From Uranotaenia lowii (lineage: Eukaryota; Arthropoda; Insecta; Diptera; Culicidae), in assembly GCF_029784155.1 (NCBI RefSeq), contig NC_073693.1, forward strand, positions 141,411,988 to 141,475,987: a stretch of DNA of 64,000 bases. Reading direction: 5' to 3'. Below the pieces are notes generated by a model. The model was not told where the DNA came from. It saw only the letters and a program-made list of their open reading frames with translations, and did not search any database. This document shows, piece by piece, positions 11,488-21,068 of the stretch. Both the position numbers and the translations under genes were made by a program. The stretch's first letter is position 1. Every line of letters starts with the position of its first letter.

Positions 11488-12520
11488 GGGTAGATACTCT
11501 AGATTTCGACAGGAGCTAGTTTTCGATAAATTTTCAATGAAAGTCTTATTTTTCTATTTGGTGGCTCAAGCTATGTATCTATGTTCATATTTTTCAATTT
11601 TGCCCTCCCACTTTAGTATACGTTGAATATAAAAATTTATCTAAATAAGTTGTTGAAAAGTAGTAAATTAATAATTTAAAAGTAACATTTTTAATCACCT
11701 GTGAAATTCAATGCCTTCGACCAAATAAGAAAGATTTTGAATCACGAATAAACTTCCCTTTTGTTCGATTAAAAGCATAATAAAATAAATGGGCTTGTGA
11801 TATAGCTCAGTTGGCAAGTCTGTTGTCTTCTGAGCCGATGTCCGTGAGTTCGAGCCCAAGAGTAAACATCGAACACAGTTGTACCGGATAAGTTTTTCAA
11901 TAACGATCCGCCAACTGCAACGTTGATAAAGTCGCGAATGCCATAAAGATGGTAAAACGACTATAATCGAAACAAAAAAAAAAAAAAAAATAATAAAATA
12001 AATCAATGGATGGATAAGGTTCTGAAAAAATTCTTTTCGGTCATTTATTTTAAATTTTTGCTAACATTTTATGAAATTTCAACTATTTTTTGAGCTGTCG
12101 AAAACTAGCGCTGAATATTAACCTAATAACCTTTTTTTCGACACCCATCTTCTTGGGTATGTATATACTGTTTCCATGGTGTGAAAAATGCCGTGAAGTA
12201 GACAAGCAAATTCCAATATGCAAATATTCATATTCCTGTGCTAACAAAGGAGGTAGAAATATGCTTGTCGAAAACTAAAACTTTTTTTGTCGAAAACTTA
12301 AATTTAATGTCGAAAACTAGATCATCGAGAGGATTTAGTAAAAGGATAAAAAAAACGTTGTTTTGAAACTTTTGATCAAGAAAAAATGTAGAAAATGAAG
12401 AAAAAACTCTGATTCATATCACCAATCATATTTAAAATGAAAAACTTAAGTCAATTAATTTATTTTCATGGTTTTCCGAACAAAACAAGCAAAAACTGTC
12501 GAAATTTAGGTATTTTACCC
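11488..12520. mobile_element. TA-flanked non-autonomous element with GGGTARATAC-type ends, inserted in the transposase
   Basis: The ends are imperfect inverted repeats: GGGTAGATACTCTAGATTTC at 11488, and at 12520 the reverse complement of GGGTAAAATACCTAAATTTC followed by GACAG. TA dinucleotides at 11486-11487 and 12521-12522 are the target duplication. The interior repeats the word TGTCGAAAACTA (12093, 12265, 12288, 12309) and its complement near 11515. It also contains a SINE with its own duplication; without it the element would be about 820 bp. TA duplication and short ends fit a Tc1/mariner-type MITE. Confidence 0.8.
11791..11989 (+). mobile_element. tRNA-derived SINE with perfect 14 bp target duplication
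   Basis: A Pol III A box (TAGCTCAGTTGG) near 11803 and a B box (GAGTTCGAGCC) near 11850 form a tRNA-like head, followed by a tRNA-unrelated body and a poly(A) tail ending at 11989. The flanks ATAATAAAATAAAT at 11777-11790 and 11990-12003 are identical, so both ends are well fixed. A second, degraded member lies at about 13215-13320 in the opposite orientation. The family name is not assigned. Confidence 0.88.
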
Positions 12521-13214
12521 TACTCTGTTTTATGGTCCGATTTGGATGTATGCTAGCTCGATATGACTTGCTTTCTTCCCGGAGTCTAATTCTCCCCACG
12601 GTACTATGGGCAGAACCGAATGTTCTCGCCAAATTACGGACCGACAAATTGGAATTCCTCTTAATCGTCTTCAAAATCTTAGCACGCAGTTTCCGGTCGA
12701 CAGTTGCACTCCGACGATTGCCTTCAGGCTTTCGAATCGTCGTCAATGTTTTCTTATACCGTTTGATAACGCGGCATACCGTATTTCTGGGCAATTTCAG
12801 CAGTTTAGCTAGCCTAGATGCAGACCACAATTTATGTTCCATTTTTTCGGCTTTCATGTTGATTGTTTACAAAATACAGTCGATTTGTGGTATATCAAAA
12901 ATACATACGCGAAGCTGACAAAACTCCCGACACGTGGGCGCCAAAAACTTCCAAATCCGTCCATCAGCAGCGCCACATTATGAACAAAAGTTTGTTCCAA
13001 TTTCAAATGAAGCAAGCCTTAGGTGTGCAATGACATCCAAGAACAATTATGATGCAAATGAAAAAAAAATATTTTGAGATTTTAAAGCACAAAAAATCGT
13101 TTGTAATGCTGATATTTTTTTCATTAACGACCACTTATTTTGGTTCAATCAAAGTTTTTATATCAATTCGCACAGTTTTTATTCAACGATGCAGTTGACA
13201 AAAAGGCATTGAAA

Positions 13215-13320
13215 ACAATTAACTCTCGTCGATGTTTACTCCTGGGTTTAAAACGATGAACGTTATATCTGAAACCAGGGATTCTAGCAACTGAGCTATG
13301 GCGAAGTTGTTGATTATAAA
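13215..13320 (-). mobile_element. Degraded SINE fragment, same family as 11791-11989
   Basis: On the minus strand the segment reads CATAGCTCAGTTGCTAG (A box), then a decayed B box, then CCCAGGAGTAAACATCGA. The last part matches CCCAAGAGTAAACATCGAA just after the B box of the intact SINE. No tail or duplication can be recognised. Confidence 0.6.
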
Positions 13321-14355
13321 ATTTCATATTCAAGTATAAAATCACCGTTCTTTTACGCCCAGAATGTTAATTAAAATCATTCATACCATGACTTCTTCTA
13401 ATAACTTTTTAAATGTCTCGCTTTTTTGCTGTCTCCCGCTTTTTATCTTAAAATGTCTCGCTTAAAAAACAAAAAAAACAAAAATTGGCAAGCCTAAGAT
13501 AGTGAATTCATTGTTTTTTTTTGAGACATGATTAGTTTTGAGAATGTGAGAAATTTTTTTCCTCAATGGCGCACTTTTCCTTTTTGTACTCTCTATGCCG
13601 TCTTCCGGAAGCGCAATGCTGCCAAAAATGGAACAGAGCTTCTTTTGAGAATTTTTTTTGGCTGTATGAAGGTTGACATATGTCCTGTATCCGTGGTAAC
13701 GGCTGTTAGGTTTAGACCCAAATTCCGACCAAAGCAAACTGCACTGCACTCCATTAGACCTGTTGATACTAAACTTTTTTTTAGAACTGGTATAAGGATT
13801 GGTTCCAAACTGATGGGATTTGGATCCAATACAACGGAGTTCTAAACCGTTTGACATTTAATAGAACACGAGTGGGGTTGACAGTTTTTTCACTAGATTG
13901 GATCTAATCTCAGACAACCATTTGGTGGGTATTTCAAATTAGCATCACAAATATACGTGCAAATATACGTGTAAACATATCGAATATAATGCAGCAAAAC
14001 CAGTTTATACGTATCATATTGGAGGCCATATAGGTACATTAGCTCACATATTCTTGATTTGGGTTATATTGAATTAAGATTCTTCGGCATTTATACGGTG
14101 CACGATTTGTCATGCGAATCATTTACGACTACTCTGATTCTTTTTGGAATATAATATGACAATTTGCATCATCGTATAGATGATTGAGGTTGTAATCTTG
14201 TAGACTTTGTAACCGTCGTTACAAATGCCTCAGATGCTTTTTTTTAATTTGTTTTTAAATATTTGTCAAACTGTCGTTTTTCGTCTTGTTTTGAAAATTT
14301 AGTTAGGTTTAGGGATAATTATAATTATTTAGAAGTTAGGTTTAACAAAAAAACA
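13321..14355. other. Intronic stretch without a gene; TACGA-rich patch at 13960-14230
   Basis: No coding feature is supported. The 3' part contains repeated ATACG/TTACGAC words resembling 15760-15930, 16790-16990 and 63130-63360, and may be MITE relics. Confidence 0.35.
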
Positions 14356-15257
14356 TAATTGTTAGATTTAAGTTGGGCGTGTGGTGTCATCAGCAGCAAG
14401 GCTGCAAGCAACATAGTTCGCAAGGTCGACATTGCATGTGGGTTGCATGCAATCTACAATAACTCGCCCAAACGAGTTAGATGGAGTGAGGAAGAAGAAT
14501 GTGGAGCGGAAACCCAAGAAGAAGAGTCGTTGACTCAGTCTCCTATTTCTTCCGGCGTTCGTGCGATGAAGACGTGATTGTCCAAGCTCCGTGTTGTTGA
14601 GTCTTGTGATGTTTTGAACCCACAATCGTTATTTATTTGTGCGAAGTTCTTGTGTTTGCTGTTCACCGTTTTCGTCACCGTCGCACGATTCGGCCTAGCT
14701 CGCTTGTAGCGGGCTACGTCTAACCGTAATAGGACGTTTGGCCTCTGGTTCAGAAAGGAACCATAATCGTCAAGGAGGCCCATCTCTCGGGACTCGAGAC
14801 AAGCTTCTCGAGTCTCTAATTCCAAAGGAGAGCCCTTCTCAGCGCGGTCAATACGGTCTTGCCGTGGCCCGCTGATTGGGTCAAGGAAGGAAGACGCCGT
14901 TTAAACCCTTACCCGCTGGTCAACGCCTGACCAGCACCATCAAAACAGCAAAAGGTAATTCACGGGAAGCGTGATCCCTCAGCCAATCCCCGCCGCCATT
15001 TTGGGGACCTATTGGTATCCGGAAGTTGAACGCCGAAATAGAGGACGACCATCAGCATCGGTACGTACCGCAACGGTCATCGACCACAGCCCAACCCACA
15101 CCCTACACACAACATTACACAGTAGCTTGAATAAAAAGCCAATTTGAAAAATCAAAAAGTTAAGTTTTAAAAGCAGTTTTCTTTCCGTTTTAATAAAAAG
15201 TAATTTTTCCGTAATTTAATTCTGCTTTGTTGTTCTTGTTGTTTCGAAAACCCACAG
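14356..15257. mobile_element. Possible solo LTR or other promoter-bearing repeat
   Basis: A markedly more GC-rich island sits in AT-rich intron. It begins near TGTTAGATTT and could end near AACCCACA, consistent with the TG...CA of an LTR. It contains AATAAAAAG polyadenylation-like words near 15130 and 15192. No matching 4-6 bp target duplication was found and no primer binding site can be argued, so this is a weak call. Confidence 0.25.
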
Positions 15258-15304
15258 TTTGTCTTGTAAATTTTGTCCGCGTTCCCCTCCGATTACCCAG
15301 CCGT

Positions 15305-15370
15305 AGGCCGACCCTGAGACCTAGTCAAAGGAGTCTTCTACGACTGAGCTAAACATATCCGGGAGTTGCT
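15305..15370 (-). mobile_element. tRNA-like fragment, possible SINE head
   Basis: On the minus strand TTTAGCTCAGTCGTAGAAG resembles a Pol III A box. The expected B-box region (GGTCTCAGGGTCGGCC) is poor and no tail follows. It could also be chance similarity. Confidence 0.25.
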
Positions 15371-15858
15371 GGCTAATAGTTTCAACTTCGCTCAAAATGC
15401 GATTGGGAATATCTTTATATATGACATTTTTCGTAACAATATGGAATGTTTGACGACTTATTTGGTCGTCTTCTGCGACTAGAGTGCAGGGCTCTCATTT
15501 TCCATCAGTTGAATAAAATAAGATTATTTCAAAGAAATGCGTTTTTCGCTGTCAAATTCAAGTTTTTTCGTACAAATTATTATTTTTCTGATTGCTGAAT
15601 TTTTGCTACGTTCATGGAGTAATTATAGTACCTGGACTTGATCTCCTGACGATACGATCTGCAGCTCATGATGGTTCCTCGACTCTATCTGGAATATATA
15701 AATTCAAGGGGATTTGCTTCAAAGGCACTAAACCAAAAGCAAATCGTATATTTCTATAACTTAAATCTTTTAAATCGTCAAACATCCTCCTGAAATACGA
15801 TTTCAATCATCGATGTCTCATTGTCATAAACGATTTTATTGCACTTATTTGCATTCTT

Positions 15859-16278
15859 TTACGATTGCCAGCTAATACGTTTTACGAAATCAGACATGCG
15901 AATTAATTTGCATAGGTATACGATTGCATGAACATTATTACGAATCAATGCAGTTATATATGATTGTATAGCATAGATCTCCAAGTGGCAAGCAGAGTTG
16001 ATGTTGAGCGATATTGATGAGGGCTTATTAATTGAAGTCAATGCTTTGCGCAGGCAGCTCTCAACACCCTGATGCCAATACTTTCCACCATTCCCCATAC
16101 TGATTATGCTCCGATTTCTGGGCGTCCTCAAAATGGTGCGGGCATCGCTCGGAAGATTTAGATGTAAGTCAGAGCTTAGAATTCCTACAAGGGAGCTCAA
16201 AGCAGCGTGGGTAATATGGAAGTCGGTAGACCAGTTTCGATTTTTATCAACTAGTCTTGTGCTGCCAGCTAAAAAATA
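15859..16278 (-). pseudogene. Transposon-type open frame fragment (unnamed family)
   Basis: On the minus strand an acceptor-like TTTTTTAG ends near 16272. It is followed by a frame encoding FHITHAALSSLVGILSSDLH, LPSDARTILRTPRN and GGKYWHQGVE blocks, and ending in a stop at 15859. The layout (Ala-Leu-rich helix, 'LP.D.RT.L.TP', then 'G.Y...G.E') resembles an uncharacterised ORF type met in insect DNA transposons; this is from memory and cannot be tested here. No transposase catalytic core is visible. TACGA-rich sequence flanks it on both sides. Confidence 0.35.
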
Positions 16279-16560
16279 AGACTGTAATTTAAGCATAAGG
16301 TGTATAACAACAGTATCTTACAGTTTTCGGAGGTTTCCTGATCACTATCGGAAATTTCGTGTGAATTTTAATTTTCATCGATAGGTACGATATTGAATAC
16401 AGCATCGCCTTGGATTTCGGGTAGAAATATTTCGCCGCTGCGCTCAATGTGAACACTCTGGGAAGAACTTTTATTAGCAGCAGATACCTCAGTACTTTTG
16501 TATCGCTGAAATAATCGACTGTAGGTACCACTCTTCCGACATTTTATATGTTATCTTTTT

Positions 16561-16686
16561 AAACAAGATTGCTAAAATGAGTGATTATATTCTCATTTGT
16601 TGTTGTTGTTGTTGTACATTTATTCAAAGAGGGTTTTTAGCCTTAAACTTTTATCCTATATTATTCTCATTTTAGCAATCTTGTTT
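16561..16686. repeat. Short inverted repeat enclosing a (TTG)n / LINE-tail-like segment
   Basis: AAACAAGATTGCTAAAATGA at 16561 is repeated as its reverse complement ending at 16686. Between them lies TTGTTGTTGTTGTTG followed by TACATTTATTCAAAGAGGGT, which on the minus strand looks like a non-LTR 3' end with a (CAA)n tail. Confidence 0.5.
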
Positions 16687-16689
16687 GAT

Positions 16690-17614
16690 ATGAAAATGTA
16701 CTTACTGCTAAGATCAAACACCTGGTTGTTATGATTATATGAATATTTCATGTTAAAACAAATCTTTATTTCGAATTATTTTATGCATAACATGACAAAA
16801 TCTGTCAATCACGGTTGATCATCGTATATCAGTCGTTTTACGGATTTTTTGCAAATTGTCGTACACAAAGCTCGAGTTCATACGTACATAAATACCAGTC
16901 TCTTTTATTGTCGTAATAAAATCATGCAATGCATTTGAAAACGATAAAGAATATGCATGGGCCGCACATTGTAGGTGCATGAGTTTCATTCTATACGATA
17001 TAATCTGTAAAATAAACTACCACTTCTGGTTGTCTGGGGTTTCTTTAGTTCGATTTTTGTATAAATTAGACCCGAAAATAGAGTTAAGATTCAGGTAGTC
17101 TGACAGATTTCTGGTGGAACATTTTCCTGCGCGAGGAGATGCTTATTGCTGTTGAGTCATAGAGGTGTCAAAGGTGATGTACTATCCTTTAATAGTAAGA
17201 GGCCCTACTAGCTCCAATTCGTTCCACGGCATACTCTTAGATAAAACCACTTTCAGATATTCATACGAAGACATAATAATCAAACTATCCTTGCAATGAC
17301 TCAAGAGTCAAGGCTCCGGCACAAACCGCTCCTGTTGAAGACTCGAAGCCTGATCTGTAATTCTACGAGCTAAATCCAACCCCTCCTTATGAATTTGATG
17401 ACTCGAGCTAAACTCGCATACCCGCATCTTGTTGATTCGAAACCTGAACTCTTCTCTCGAGATCTTATTTCATGGAGCATCAAGGTTAAACACACGAAAA
17501 TTTCCTTTCGGAGGCGACTTGAGTTCAAACTTCTTCACAAGGATTCGAAATTCGTTATGTGTCAATCGAGAGCACACGATACTTAACGTAACGATTTCTG
17601 ACGTCATCCTAAAT
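16690..17614. other. Intronic stretch, no gene recognised
   Basis: A TACGA-rich patch covers about 16790-16990. From 17100 to 17600 the sequence is less AT-rich but has no convincing coding frame or repeat boundary. Confidence 0.35.
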
Positions 17615-18072
17615 TAAGGTTGCCAGATAGCTCGGTTTTATCCGAGTTTACCCGGATATTTGATATGAAATTGACCAGTTTCCCGAATTTCATTGGATAA
17701 GCTTGGATTTTGGCCGGATTTATTCTTATTCTCATATTCAATTTAAAAAAAAATTGTTGCAAATTTTTTTTTATTTATGCGTTCAAAACGTAATTTGTGG
17801 AGCAAGTTTTTTTAAAATAATCATGAAAATTTTTTTGATAACCTAAAAAACGATTCAGAATCCGTTGATAAATTGTGATGAACAAGTTTTTTTTTCAAGT
17901 TTTGTTTTCTTGATTTTTGATGAGTAAATCCTAGGTTTTGAACAAATTTTCGTGGATATTGCCTGGATATTGGTCGACCATTTGGAAATCAAATGCTTGA
18001 ATGTTGCCAGGTTTTAAGATGAAATAGCCTAGATTTGTCCGGGATATGTACGGGAAAAATTCTGGCATCTTT
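17615..18072. mobile_element. MITE with 9 bp target duplication ATCCTAAAT
   Basis: The element starts TAAGGTTGCCAGAT and ends ATTCTGGCATCTTT, giving a short terminal inverted repeat around TTGCCAGA/TCTGGCA. ATCCTAAAT flanks it exactly at 17606-17614 and 18073-18081. Several CCGGATAT/CCTGGATATT words lie inside. A 9 bp duplication fits Mutator-like elements, though this is not diagnostic. A related copy is at 8754-9071. Confidence 0.8.
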
Positions 18073-18347
18073 ATCCTAAATACACCAACTCAAATGGCGT
18101 TGAGAGCCACTCTACTCCGCGAGTATTCTCCACCAGGAATAACCCTTTCCCAACAACCTCCATTGCAAAGAAGGACATGATCCTCAAAATCTTTACCAAC
18201 GAGTCCATTTGAGCTTTTATGGTTCCGTCTTGTTTATGTAATGTTCTCTCTAAGAAAAGATAGTTTTATGCTCTGATTAACCTTCTCCGATTAGCAACAC
18301 TCATACTTAAAACCAAGATTAAAATTATTCTTGTTTTCCATCCACAG

Positions 18348-18738
18348 GAACTTGAAAAACGAGCAGGAAATCTTCATGTACGACATCTCTTCGAAGGCCG
18401 TAACTCACCTGAACGGAGAACTGTCGCAGGCTTTCGTTAAAGTGGCCGAGGAGAACGCTCGATCCCAGAACCTGGAGGAAGTTCCGATCGTTGACACCGG
18501 CATCCTGGAACAAATGGAATCCACCGCTGCCGTCTACAATGGCAAGGACGAAGATCTCTACAGCATCCAGGATGATACATCCGGATCGTCGGTGGAGCTC
18601 GATGACGAAGAAGCCGAGGGCTCGGAAAATGTCGAAACGGTTGTTAAATTCGATCAGAAACCCATGTACGTGTATCCCGTTAATAGCAAATCCCGAAATG
18701 TGCATATCAACTCCGGCTACAGTAGTATTCAAAATTAG
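18348..18738 (+). CDS. Gln/Pro-rich secreted-type protein, 3' terminal exon
   Basis: The exon begins after CATCCACAG at 18347, completing the Lys codon split at 7425, and ends at TAG 18736-18738. It encodes about 130 residues, beginning NLKNEQEIFMYDISSKAV, strongly acidic in the middle (DDTSGSSVELDDEEAEGSE) and ending in NSGYSSIQN. It lacks the Gln-rich repeats of the preceding exon. Together the two exons give 1160 residues plus whatever lies upstream. An ATG downstream of the acceptor is not needed, since the frame is open from the splice site. Confidence 0.88.
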
Positions 18739-19760
18739 GACGGTGTTATTTTTTTTGTTTTCAAACATTTAGGACGATGAATGAATGCATGTTGAGCGAG
18801 TCGTCGTGAGTCTTGTCTTATAGTTCAAACTCTTCTTTCTTCTATAGGCCGTGAGAATGCGTTGAACAGTCGAGATTAGAAATGTTCGTGCGGAGAGATT
18901 GCGATTTTTTTTCTGTTCTTGTAGCTAGCTTTAACATTCAAACGATTTCGACTATGTAGAACAAACAAAACAGCTACGCGCACCTAAATAATTGCATAAG
19001 TAAGGTTTCGCACAGCGAATTTCTAGGAAATTTACCCTTTAGCTCTTAGTTTAGTTAAGCCCAGCAGAACGAATGACAGCTACTTTTGTACATAGGATAA
19101 ATTCTTATAACTTCACCAGTTGCCAGATTCGAATAGATTGTCTAGACACATGCTAATGATGTTGCACTATCAGTAGTTAGCAGATATAGTAGTGTAACAA
19201 CTGATTGCTCATAGAAATATGTAGAAGCTTCAATTTCTAACATGATCTGAGTTTGATCATCTCTTCAATGAAAATTAAATTTATTTTATTTGATTGATGA
19301 GTTGATCCCGAACTTGAGCAAACTCAAATGCAGAAATGACAGCAGAAGTCAGTAGATTTTAGGTAAATCTATCGATAGATTTTTAGTCGATTGTTTTTGC
19401 ATGTTTCGGTAGTACACTGCGTAAGTGAATGGTTAATTTCAACGTGTCTTAAGTTATGAAATTAAAGTAAATACTCTCTATTTTCCCTAAAATTTCTTGC
19501 TTCAAAATTCCAAATCTTAAACTTTAAATTTCTGAGTGGTTTGTTATAAATTATTATTTCGTAAAGAATGTTTTTATGGACAGAAGATTTCTTTTTGGCC
19601 GTTACTTCGATCAAGGTTTTAAAATTATAGCAATAGTATTTATCAACATTAACAAATTTGGACACACGCTTGAAAGAAACGTTAAAATTTGCAAATAACG
19701 ATTCTTACAAAGTAGATGTAATTCGTCAGTGTATTTCTATGTTCTTAATAAATAAATAAA
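18739..19760 (+). other. Probable 3' UTR of gene 1
   Basis: The sequence downstream of the stop is non-coding. The first good polyadenylation signals are AATAAA at 19747 (within AATAAATAAATAAATG) and AATAAA near 19913. The transcript end is inferred from these alone. Confidence 0.5.
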
Positions 19761-20104
19761 TGAAATGACCTTTTGGCATTTATTCCGATATCACATATCT
19801 CCTTACTAACTCCACACTCATCTACAATAAATTTGATTTTTTTTTAAAGATTGATGGCTCGTAATTTTGTTTTTTGTTTTTGGAATTTTGTAACGATACA
19901 TCTTTACTTCAAATAAAAGCATCCTGAGAACCTCTTTCAAAATCTCCCCAATCAAATCCAGAATGTAAATAAAAACAATACAGACTTTAAAGGTTTAAAA
20001 AAATATTAACTCTCACCCTGTGTAAAAAAAAATATTTATTCCAATTCCTACATTTTTTTTATTCCAAGAAAAAACAAAAAACTTTCATAAGGAAAATTGT
20101 TGTA

Positions 20105-20965
20105 ACCGATTTCGATGAATTTTAATTCATTGTATAGATAATTTATTCTAGTTTCTCAATATTGAAAAATAAAGTCGAAATATTTTACGAAATCACCAGT
20201 AGCTGATTCCGAATGAAAAAAGTCCCGAAAAAGAGCTCTTTTTAGAATGCCTATAACTTGAGACAGGTTCCAAATATTGCGCTGATTTTATAATATTTGG
20301 AATTGTCAAGAATAAATCTATCCATGGATGTATAAATTTTTGGTGGTCCAAGGAAAGTTTTGGCCGCTATCCCGGAACTTCCGGTAGAAAAAATTCTTAC
20401 TTCAAAAAAGTCACCCAATTTTGGCTTTGCATTGCTGTATCTCGCTTACCAATGGGCCGATTCTTTAAATTCAAATTTTAGTTTTTTTTCGTTAACTTTA
20501 TTATTATTTTCGTAGAACATAGTTGGTTCCTCAAAAATCTCAGTTGTTCAGTATATGGTAATGAAACTCACATCTTTTTTGTCATTTTTCAAACTCCCCC
20601 TCGTGTCGGTGGGTTTACGCGATTTTGTTAGCGTGATTTCTCTAAAATTTGAACTCAAATTGGTCACTTTTTATATACTTAGGGATTCATAAGAATCTCC
20701 TCTTTCGATTGACATACATTTTGTGTGGTGTTTTGAAAATTTGTAGCAACGTTTTTTGAATTTACTGAAAGCTGCCAGATTTCAACCAGTTTGGTCCACG
20801 TTTTCAACAGGTTGGTGTACAAATCTCGCACCCCTTACGTAGCTGCGGGAGAAACAAATCCTGTAGCTCTCGTTTTGTCGCTCACCAAATCTACCACCCA
20901 ACCCAGCAGCAGGAGGAACTGCCGTCTCGCCACGTGGTTTGTTGATTGATTATGCTGATGCTGAT
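20105..20965 (+). repeat. Left 861 bp inverted arm flanking the 13-bp satellite
   Basis: The arm runs from ACCGATTTCGATGAATTTTA to GATTATGCTGATGCTGAT. Its reverse complement occurs at 34861-36576, interrupted there only by an 853 bp insertion and its TA duplication. I see three differences, all near the inner end (left TCTCGTTTT versus TCTCTTTTT, CCACGTGG versus CCGCGTGG, GATTATGC versus GATTGTGC). It contains no recognisable coding frame. Confidence 0.92.
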
Positions 20966-21068
20966 AACGAAATGAATGCTTTATTGTTGTAGGAATTGCT
21001 TGAATCTTTTTTGATTTAATATTTTAATGGATGGGCAACATTTCTAAAGTTCACGTCCATGATTTTAG

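Larger units (their letters stand above)
10822..12857 (-). pseudogene. Tc1/mariner-superfamily transposase, decayed and split by an insertion
   Basis: The N-terminal part (12857 down to about 12523) encodes a helix-turn-helix DNA-binding region (SASRLAKLLKLPRNTVCRVIKRY, then SNLSVRNLARTFGSAHSTVGR in the second HTH position). The frame resumes at 11485 with ARKLYIQELNNFDGYILMDDET, the first catalytic Asp block. It continues with a FWPDLTSCQ block (second Asp) and a C-terminal IYWTIMKRRLKAK segment. The element at 11488-12520 sits between the halves; ignoring it and one TA leaves the two halves in the same frame. Decay is visible: a stop right after the first Asp block, further stops and a frame change after the second Asp block, and Gln in place of the usual final acidic residue before IYW. 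It is non-functional. Element ends could not be fixed. Confidence 0.8.
7426..18347 (+). other. Intron of gene 1 (10.9 kb, transposon-filled)
   Basis: The donor GTGAGT is at 7426-7431 and the acceptor CATCCACAG ends at 18347. Both joined exons are open and in phase: the split codon AA|G gives Lys. The intron contains the degenerate repeat at 7560-8710, several MITEs, a foldback element, a nested Tc1/mariner-SINE complex and a TE-like open frame. Confidence 0.85.

Noticed and set aside
11791..11870. Functional tRNA gene
   Set aside because: A and B boxes are present, but the body, poly(A) tail and target duplication show a SINE.
12532..12918. Plus-strand frame opposite the transposase N-terminus
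   Set aside because: The minus strand carries the recognisable helix-turn-helix sequence; the plus frame is its shadow.
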